DNA of 32,934 bases from Kiritimatiellia bacterium (GTDB lineage Bacteria > Verrucomicrobiota > Kiritimatiellia > RFP12 > UBA1067), in contig JAEDKA010000041.1 of the NCBI GenBank assembly GCA_016296065.1, positions 1-32,934 of the forward strand, given 5' to 3'. The notes below the pieces were generated by a model that was given only the letters and a program-made list of their open reading frames with translations, did no database searches and was not told the origin of the DNA. Of the stretch, positions 15,067-23,700 are shown in pieces. The number at the start of each line of letters is the position of its first letter. The first letter of the stretch is position 1. Position numbers and translations under genes: made by a program.

Positions 15067-16188
15067 ATGAAAATCGGCATTCCCCCACCCTACAGAGTCG
15101 TGTTCCTTGACTACCTCCGCGTTGTCGCGGTGTTCATGGTGCTGCTTGTGCACGCCTGCGAGCAGTTCTACTTCGGTGCGGACGGAGGGTTCTACATCCA
15201 GTCTCTCTCGGACGCGTCGTGGGTCGTCGGAATCGACTCCGCCTGCCGCGCGGCCGTCCCGCTCTTCGTGATGGCGAGCGCCTACCTGCTCTTCCCGGTG
15301 AAGCGTCCGACAGGCGAGTTCCTCCTGCGCCGCATCGTCCGCGTGGGAGTTCCGTTTGCCTTTTGGTGCGTCGTGTACAACTGGTGGAACGGCGGGAGCT
15401 GGGGGCAGATGCTGTTCAACTTCCCGGCGGCCACTGGCGGACACCTCTGGTTCGTGCCGATGCTTATCGGGCTCTACCTTCTCATGCCGCTCCTCTCGCC
15501 TTGGGCCGAGCGCGCGTCGGAGAAGGAGGTTCGCGGATGGCTAATGCTCTGGCTCTTCACGACGACGTTCCCGTTCCTGCGAAAGCTCTGGGGATATTTC
15601 TACGGCGCGCCCGATTTCGGCGCCGTTCCGTTCCTGTACGGAGAGTGTCCGTGGAACTCGTTCGGGACCTTTCACTATGTCAGCGGATTCTTCGGATACA
15701 TGCTACTCGGCTTCTACATCCGCAAGTTCCTCCCGAAGCTCGACAGGCGCCAGACGATGTCCGTCGCCGTTCCGCTCCTCGCGATAGGCTGGCTCATCGT
15801 CTCGCGCTTCTTCTACTGCCGCATATCGAACTACGGAACGGAGTTCCCCGTCTCCGCACCGTACGCCGCGGCCGTTGACCTCGAGATGAGCTGGGAGTTC
15901 TGCTCGACCGGCGTAGCGATGACCGTCGCCGCGTACTTCCTCCTCCTGCGCAGGATCACGGGCGAAGGCGCCTTCTACAGGTACGTGGTGCGTCCGCTCT
16001 CGGAGGCGAGCTTCGGCGTGTACCTCGTCCACATACTCATCCTCTGCCCCGTAGTCGCCGCCCTGCGTCCGCACATGCCCACGCCTGCGACGATCGCCGC
16101 GTCCGCGGCGATAACGTTCGCCGCCTCGTCGCTCGTGTGCGTGCTCGGGAGGAAGATCCCGTACGCAGGAAAGCTCGTCTTCGGCTAG
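15067..16188 (+). CDS. Acyltransferase-3 family membrane protein
   Basis: 373 residues, about ten membrane spans. The family start is clear: YRVVFLDYLRVVAVFMVLLVHAC, with the conserved Arg and the HAC/His near residue 31. GGHLWFVPMLIGLYLLMPLL is the characteristic [H]LWF.P block, and SEASFGVYLVHILIL is the usual penultimate helix. Such proteins add acetyl or other acyl groups to surface sugars using cytoplasmic acyl-CoA. It follows pyrC by 21 nt with no ribosome site (CAAACAACCACAAA before the ATG), so it is probably expressed from the pyrC promoter. It may act on the glycan begun by the divergent sugar transferase; this is inference. Confidence 0.88.
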   Translation: MKIGIPPPYRVVFLDYLRVVAVFMVLLVHACEQFYFGADGGFYIQSLSDASWVVGIDSACRAAVPLFVMASAYLLFPVKRPTGEFLLRRIVRVGVPFAFWCVVYNWWNGGSWGQMLFNFPAATGGHLWFVPMLIGLYLLMPLLSPWAERASEKEVRGWLMLWLFTTTFPFLRKLWGYFYGAPDFGAVPFLYGECPWNSFGTFHYVSGFFGYMLLGFYIRKFLPKLDRRQTMSVAVPLLAIGWLIVSRFFYCRISNYGTEFPVSAPYAAAVDLEMSWEFCSTGVAMTVAAYFLLLRRITGEGAFYRYVVRPLSEASFGVYLVHILILCPVVAALRPHMPTPATIAASAAITFAASSLVCVLGRKIPYAGKLVFG

Positions 16189-16239
16189 CGCCGCGCAACT
16201 ATTTGGCTATTCTGAGTTTTTAGTGGAAGAGCATGAGTA

Positions 16240-16448
16240 AAACTCCGATGGTTAGGGTTCTCGCTACCGCTTCACTGCTTCGCGCTTTTCAACCACAATC
16301 AGGTGTCGCCGTTTTGTAGTGATTAGAGCGGCCTTCGGCCGATTTATGCGACGCAGTCGCATCCCAAAATGCGTACCCTGGCACATATACAGTCGTTGAG
16401 TGGCGCGAAGCTGCGGAGCGGTAGCGAGAGCCAAAACGCTCGGAGTTT
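16240..16448. repeat. Structured non-coding element with 46-bp inverted repeats
   Basis: The arms 16240-16285 and 16403-16448 are inverted copies matching at 38 of 46 positions, each containing GCGCGAAGC and AGCGGTAGCGAGA. The ~117-bp centre holds two perfect small hairpins: CGGCC-TTC-GGCCG (16329-16341) and TGCGAC-GCA-GTCGCA (16347-16361). No credible reading frame spans it. It fills the 297-bp gap between two convergent genes. Such an architecture fits a small non-autonomous palindromic element or a bidirectional end-of-transcript structure, though no U-tract is present. The arms also contain GTAG, as in the REP-like hairpins near 6600. Confidence 0.55.
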
Positions 16449-16485
16449 ATATTTCTTAGAGGCATGCTGTTCTTTGAAGAACCAA

Positions 16486-17736
16486 TTATTTCGCCGCGTC
16501 CTTCGCGGCGTCGAACTTGCGGACGCCGATGACCTTGAAGAAGGTCGCGGACTTGTCTTCGGGCCTGTCGAACGTGAAGCCATCCTCGTCCGCCTCGGCG
16601 TCCATCGCCTGCGCGAAGCTGCCGGGCGTGGTGCCGGGCACGACGAAGTACTCCGCCGCGGGGCTCATTCCCTTGACCTGAAGCCGAATCTTCGCGCCGC
16701 GCATCTCGATCGCGGTGATCTGCGGCGACTCAATCTGCGTGTAGACGCCGACGTCGCCGAGCCTTATAGCCGCCGACGCGCCAATTCCGCCGGCGACTCC
16801 CGCCGCGGACGTCGCGTCCTTCTCCGCGCCTGACGCGCCGAAAGAGTTCACGACCCTGGGAAGTCCGTTCGCGTAGGTCGCAAGCGTAACCTTTCCGTCC
16901 GCGCCCTTCACGCGCGTGTCGAGGAGATAGACCGCAAATGTTCCGCCCTCGTAGCGCTTCGCGTCCTCCGCGTCGATCTCCACGACCGTCACGGGGCAGC
17001 GTCCGCGCTTCGCGAGAGGGGCGACCATCACGACCTTGTCGGTCTGCGCAAGCGGAGTGCAGTCGGCGGACAGTCCGCCGAACGTCGCGCCGTCGGCGGT
17101 CCACACGAGCGCATACGACTCGCCATGCATAACGCGCGTGCCGTCCGCATACCTGTCCACGCCCGGGGTCGAGAAGGAAACGACCGTGTCGTTCGCCGCC
17201 GCAAGAGCCGCGCCGCACATCGCCGCCGCGGCAAGGAACGCCGCAGCGCGGCGGCGCCTGAGCGCGAGGAGCCCAAGCCCCAGCGCGAGGAGCATTCCGC
17301 TCGTCGGCTCGGGAACCGCCGCGGCCTGGTATACGTACGCGCTGAGGACGCCGGTCGTCGACATGTCGTTGTACACGAAGGAATCCCTGAGCTGCGCGTA
17401 TGTGGCGGGCTTCGTCATGCCGACGACCTCGCCGAGCTGGTTGTACAGCTCGACGTAGTACGAAAACGAATCGGGGCTCGAGGGCAGAAGCGAATACGTC
17501 TCGGCAAGGCTCGTCGTACCCGGGCTTGTCGACTTATCAAAGACGATTGTCGACGACGTATTCCCCACGGTGAGGTAGGTGATTGCGCCGTTTCCGTCAT
17601 CTGCCGCGACCTGCGCGTACGCGAACTCGACGGGCGAGGAGGCGTCCTCCGGCTCGAGCAGCCAGTACATGTAGCCGCCGTGCGCCGCGAAGATTCCGCA
17701 GAGGAGGAATGCCAGGAATGTAGATGCTTTTTTCAT
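16486..17736 (-). CDS. PEP-CTERM protein with internal sorting signal and second exported domain
   Basis: 416 residues; the ATG at 17736 follows GGGAG by 8 nt. A signal peptide (MKKASTFLAFLLCGIFAAHG) is followed by a short beta-type domain (to ~140). The full PEP-CTERM tripartite signal comes next: VPEP at 141-144, a hydrophobic span (MLLALGLGLLAL, 148-159) and RRRR (160-163). In standard PEP-CTERM proteins this is the extreme C-terminus and is cut by an exosortase. Here the basic cluster leads straight into AAAFLAAAAMCGAALAAAND, which looks like the core and cleavage site of a second signal peptide. Then comes a ~235-residue beta-rich domain (VVSFSTPGVDRYADGTRVM through SATFFKVIGVRKF). It is 29 nt downstream of the giant gene, in one operon. 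The role is unknown; the surface location is well supported. Confidence 0.82.
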   Translation of the reverse strand: MKKASTFLAFLLCGIFAAHGGYMYWLLEPEDASSPVEFAYAQVAADDGNGAITYLTVGNTSSTIVFDKSTSPGTTSLAETYSLLPSSPDSFSYYVELYNQLGEVVGMTKPATYAQLRDSFVYNDMSTTGVLSAYVYQAAAVPEPTSGMLLALGLGLLALRRRRAAAFLAAAAMCGAALAAANDTVVSFSTPGVDRYADGTRVMHGESYALVWTADGATFGGLSADCTPLAQTDKVVMVAPLAKRGRCPVTVVEIDAEDAKRYEGGTFAVYLLDTRVKGADGKVTLATYANGLPRVVNSFGASGAEKDATSAAGVAGGIGASAAIRLGDVGVYTQIESPQITAIEMRGAKIRLQVKGMSPAAEYFVVPGTTPGSFAQAMDAEADEDGFTFDRPEDKSATFFKVIGVRKFDAAKDAAK

Positions 17737-17765
17737 ATCCGTATCTCCCTGTATGTGTTTTCGCC

Positions 17766-20700
17766 TTACTGCTGTGCCGTGGGCCACGCCAGCTCGGACG
17801 CCGAGCTGTCGGCGCTGTAGTACCAGAAGCCGAGTCCGACCGGAAGCTCCAGCCCCTCCGTCGTCCACTCCGAAGTGACGCCGACGAGCGGTTCCTTCGT
17901 GACCGGGTGAAGGATTGGGTTGCCGTCCTTGTCCTTAAGCGGAGCCTCGACGCTCTTGCGCCAGCCCCACTGACGCTTAGTCGCGTCATACGAGCAATTG
18001 ATCGGCGCGCCGCCTGTCGGGATGACGATGCGGTCGCCGGACGCGACGGGCGTGAGCGTGCTGACGTCGAACGGAGCGGACCACGGAGAGCCCACGAGGT
18101 TGAAGCCGGGCTCGAGCGACGTCGTCGCAGGAGTCGGGTCGTACTGTCCGTAGAGGTAGATCGGCTTCGTCGGATCCTTGCGCTCAAGCCACGCGCCCGC
18201 TCCGCGCGGAAGCGAGTTCGTGCGCGTCGCGTCCGCACCGCCAACATAGCTCACCGCTCCGTTGACGATGAGGTATGTGTCGAGCGCGGCCCAAGTTCCG
18301 TTCTCCTGGACGGACCACGCGAGGTAGTTGGAGTTCTCCTTGTCGTAGACGTACAACACGTCGCCGACGGAGAGGCACGACGCCTTGACGTAGTCCGTCG
18401 CGGCGACTGCTGGATTCGACGACGGCGAGAAGCCAGCCCACGGCGTGGAGACGATCTCTACCGCCTTCTCCGACGCAACCCTCAGCACGCCCGCGGTGTT
18501 GACCGTCGTCACGTACTCGCAGGACGTCAGGTATCCGTCGGGGACGAAGATCATGTCGATCACGCGGTGGACGCGCTGGTCGGAGGTGATGTTCTCGACG
18601 AACGTTCCGCTGCTTGCGTAGGCGCCCTCGCGGTTGTAGTCCGCGTCGATGCCGGGAGTCATCGCGAGGAGGCGGTACTTTACGTCGAAGCCGCAGCCCT
18701 GCGTCTTGGCGAGCTCCTGCATGCGGAAGCGGAGCGTCGCCTTGTCGGCGGTCTGGTCGGCGCGGATCCATATCCGCCCATGCTCGTCGCCCGGGAGCAT
18801 TCCGCCGAGCACGTAGTCCTGCCAGACGTGGTTGAGTCCGTTGACGGAGTCGGGCGCGTTGAGCGCGGCCTCCACCGCTAACTTCGTCTCCGTCGTCACG
18901 GCGCCGTTCGGGCAGATCGCCGGGAACGCCTTCCCGAGCCAGTCGGTCGTCACCTTGATCGGGAACTTAGTGTGTGTGCCCTTCACCGCCTGCTCGCAGT
19001 CGACCTCGAGCGTGACGGTGTCCGATGGACCAGAGAACTGCGCATAGAGGTGCTTGTCCGAGTCCATCGTGAAGACGTACGCCGCCTTGTCCGAGACAAG
19101 CTTGTCGGTCTCGTCGTACCAGCCGAGGAAGGTGCAGGCGAACTCAGGCGTCGCGACGACGGTCACCTCCGAGCCTTCCGGATAGCTCATGCCGTTGAGC
19201 GTCAGGTTCTTGCTGACCGTGCCGTTCTGCGGGTTGCGGACAAGGTACAGCGTGTAGCTCCTCACGTCCGCGCCGAAGCCCGACGCGCCCACGATGCCGA
19301 TCTCGCGGTCGTCGACGCCGTAGGCAAACGACGATTCGTAGAACGTCGTCACGATATCCGCCTCGGACGCCGCGGCGCATTTGCCGAGCGCCGTCATCGT
19401 TCCCTCGTTGGTCTTGTAGGACATCTTGACGACCTCGTGCCTCCAGTCGGAGGCGTCGAAGTACGTGTAGACGCCATCCGTGCCAACGTCGGCGAGGCTT
19501 CCGTCGAAGATAGGCGCATAGCGCGCGAGTGGCTGGTCCGCGTCGCTCTCAAGCGCGGCGCCCGTTATCGGCGCTGTCGTCTTGCTCTGCTCGTAGACGC
19601 GCGCACTCTGCGTGTAGCCCTTGAAGACGGACTGGGCGGACGGATCGGACAGCTGCCAGCACTCCGTGACGTGCGGTGTGACGGAGCTGGACGCGTTGAT
19701 CCTTCCGTAGACGGAGTAGAGGAGGTTGTTGTCCGCCATCGTTGTGCCGTCCTGCACGAAGAAGTCGCTGTCTGTAAGCGTCTGGTTTGCAGTGTTGTAG
19801 TAGTAGTTGTTGCAGAGAAGCACGTTGACTGCATAGATGTCGAGATTCGTGCAGGCAACATTCGAGTGCGAACCTATTCCGCCGCCGCCGTTGCTCGTCC
19901 AGGACGAGAAGTTGCCCGTCAGCGTCGAGTTCATGAGGTACAGGCGCGTGATGCGTCCGTTGCCGGTCTGGATGTTTCCGGCGTTGAACTGGTTGATCGC
20001 GCCGCCGACCTCGGTGGAGCCGTTGTTGCATATCACGCAGTTGTTCATGTACATGTCGCCTTGGTTTTCCGCGGCAGCTCCGCCGCCGGCGCTGCTGAGC
20101 GAGCGGTTCTCGGAAAGCGACGAGCCGACCATCACGAGGAAGCCGCGGTTGTAGAGTCCGCCGCCGCAGTAGCGCGCGTTTCGCACGAGGTTGCAGTTCT
20201 CCGCGTAGACCTTCGTGCCGAAAGCCGTGAAAAGTCCGCCCTGCGAGCGCGTGATCGTCACATGCCGCATCTCGAGCACGCCGGTGGACGCCGTCTGGTA
20301 GATGTTGTTGTTGCCCGACATCTCGTGCGCGACCACAACCGCGTAGGTGTGCACATCGTGCGTTCCTGCGCCGGTTCCGGTGCCGACGTTCTGTCCGCCG
20401 CCCATGATCGTCATGTCCTCGAGGAGAACGTCTCCGCCGTTGTCGATCTGGAAGATGGTCTTCACGTCCGTGGTGCAGTTCAGGTCGACATAGCCGGAGT
20501 CGTCGGTGAACGGCTTATCTACCTTGACCACGTATCCGTTGCCGCGTATCGTCAGCCTCTTCGCAATCGTCATCAGCTCCCCGACGGCGTAGTTGTTGCG
20601 CAGGAGCTCGATCGTGTCGCCTTCCGCCGAGGCGTCGACCGCGTCGGAGAGGAACAGGTAGTACTTGTCGCCGATGCGAGCGGAGGCGTTGTACCTGAAG

Positions 20701-23700
20701 TCCGCCTCGTTGCGGAACACGTAGTCCGCGCCGGAACCCACCGTCGAATGATAGACGTACGTGTAGCCCGTCGCATCCACGACGCAGCAGGGCTCGCCGG
20801 GCACGAGCGTCACGGGATCGCCCGCGGCGTCCGCATCGTAGGTGACGGCCTTGCCTTCTGCGACGCTGGACGGATAGCCCTTCGACCTCGCAGCGGACTC
20901 AAGCGCGGGGTCGCCGGTCATGAAGCTTCCGGACACGGCAACAGTTTCGGGAGTCTCCGCGTCGCTGGTCGCCTCGAACGAGAAGTAGTAGAGGGTGTTA
21001 GCCGTAAGTCCGTTCAGCGTCTCGACAAGCGCCGCGCCCTCGAGCGCCGCGGGATCGAGCACCTTGCCCTGGGAAAGCGCGTTCGGGTCCGTCCCCCACT
21101 TGAGGACCACCCTAGCCGAGTTCACGTGTTCGCCGAGTGTGACAACGCCGACGCCAAGCTTTGCGGACGTCTCCGCGACCTCCGTCACCGTCGGAGACGA
21201 GAGGGCGAGATACTCGTGCGAGAGCGTCGTGAACTCTCCGTCGCGGGTGCACGACCTGTGCTGATCGTTCTCTGCCGACAGTCGGAAGACATAGTGCGTC
21301 GTGTTCTCGAGATCGTCTATCGAATAGGCAACGCGCTGCTTTGCGACGACATTTTCGGCGACGAGAACAGGCGTGCAGAGGTGGTCGTAGTCCGTTCCCC
21401 ACGCAATGTAGACGTCCGCAACCGTCGCGCCATGTCCGACATGCGCCAGCGTGACGCTAATGTCCGCGCCGAGCGAATTCGGCTCGACATGCGGGGTGTA
21501 GAACGAGAGCTCCTCGGGGATCTCGTGCGTGTAGGTCGCGGAGGCGACGGCGCTCGGGCCCTTGCCCGCCGTATAGGCGCGCGCCTTGACCGTCATCGTT
21601 TCGGAAAGCTCTATCGGGCCCTCGTAGAGAGAGCTCGAGGTCGTCGGAACCGTTCCGTCCGTCGTGTAGTAGATCACTGCTCCCGATTCGGCGCACGCGA
21701 TCTCCACGTCGAGCGTATAGTAGAATATCTCCCCGGACGCAGGCGTGAAAGTCGGCGTCGCGGTGAGGTCGCCGTATTCATAGCAACCCATGGACGGCGG
21801 CTCTGCGAACGCAACATTGTCTAGGTCGACGCCGATGCCTTCGTATGTCGTGCCCGCGCCGATCGCCGGCGAGCCGCTTCCAAGTCGGTAGTCGCCGTCC
21901 GCCGCGTCGACGAACCACGCCGAACCACTGCCGGCCACGCTCTGCGAATCGGTTCCCAGAGCAGTGGTTCCGTTGGCGAAAAGATTGTTGCTGGACTGCG
22001 CGGCGTATCCGCTGACACATGACGCTGGCAACGCGAGATTTTGGTCCGCTCCCTCGCCTGCCGCCGTGTTGTCGGCAAGGACGCAATTAACAAGTGCAAA
22101 ATCAGGTTGCGTGCCGTTCTGCGTCACATAGATTCCGCCGCCGTCACCCGAGGCATGATTGTCGACGATTGTCGTGTTGCGAACAGTCAGTAGGTTGTGA
22201 TTGTTCAGGAACGACGCGAAAAGCCCGGCACCGCCCTGTCCCTTTGACTGGGAGTTTCCGGCGACAAGGCACGCGTCGATCAGGATCTTGCCGGTCGGCT
22301 GATAGATACCGATGCCGCCGCCGCCGCATGTTCCAGAAGCTGACGAGACGGCGTTGTTCGCGATGATTGAATGATCTATGCTTCCCTTGGTGATATGGAC
22401 GCCACCGCCGTACTTGACATTCGCGGTGCTTAAGGAGTTGTTGGTGATGCAACACCAAGATATCGTTCCATCGTTCACGAGCGCGCCGCCGCCATACGTG
22501 TAGTTCCCGCCAGTTACGCGCGCACCCGTCAGCGTGACCTGCTCTACCTTCGCACCGCCGTCGACGACCACGCAACGCGTTTCCGCCGATGGCGTCGTCG
22601 CCACCTGCTTAATTACCGTATCGTCCCAGCCCTGGCCGACGAGCGTGACGCCGCCTGTCACCATCAGCTGCGCGTCGATCTCGAAGAGTCCGTCGTCGAG
22701 CGTGACAGTGCCGGGCTCGGCGAGATTCGCCGCTGCGTCGATCGCGTCTTGTATCGTCTGACGGGTTGCGGCAGCCGTCGCGCCGGGAACGATCACACCT
22801 GTCGGCTCATCAGGATCGTCTGGATCGTCCGACGAAGTGTCCTTCGCTTGTCCATATTCGAATATATCCGTTTCGGCCGTGTTCATGGCCTTATACTCGG
22901 CCGCAATCCAGCTCGCCTCCTTGGAACCACTCGCATAGCGCACCTCGTCAATCCAGCCGTTCCATGCTGAATCGCCCTCCAAGCCGGCGGCGACATTACA
23001 GTTGTTGCCGAAGACGAGTGGCGAGTCGTTGTCGATACACGCAACGATCGTAGCCTGACCCTTCCAAGTTCCGTTTTCGTAAACTTGGCATTTATCGTCG
23101 TTGAATACGAACGTGACGTACGCCCAGTCGCGCAGTCCCTGGTTCTCGTTTAGCGCGAGCCCGCCAGTCCCGCTTGACCCACGTGGATAGATCTGCGGGT
23201 TCGAGCCACTGCTGCTGTTACTCTCGATGGCAAAAGCATTCTTGTATGATGACACTTCAGTTGTGTTGCCTGATTTCTCGCGTTTGTAGAAGATATGATC
23301 CCAACTGTAGTCAAAGGCTCCGTGCTTAAACCAGCCAGCGATTGTAAAGTTCTTTCCGCCATCAACAGGACTGCCAGTGCCCGAGTCGTTCACCCACACG
23401 CCGCCGTAATTGTAGTTTCCGACCTTTTGGCCCGTCGAATCGTTAGTGCGGAAGCCCTTGCCGAAGCGACCGGTCTCGTTTGTGACCGTATGCTCGGCGA
23501 TGTTGCCGTCGATACCGGAAGTAGACGTCGAGTTTGCGTACGTGCCTTGCGAATTCGCGGCTGCCGCCGCTGTCGCTGTTTCGAAATGCCACACGCCGAC
23601 ATAATCGCTCCAGACGTCTGTCGAGGAAGCGTTCGAGGTCGCGCCCTTTCCGTAGTACATGGTGATCTTCGTGCTCGCGGCGGTCGAGGGGAGCTTCACC

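Noticed and set aside
18972..21824. 950-codon plus-strand open frame inside the giant gene
   Set aside because: It has the same antisense shadow composition (Arg/Val/Asp), no start signals and no motifs, while the minus frame has clear beta-helix, fibronectin and chitobiase-type modules.
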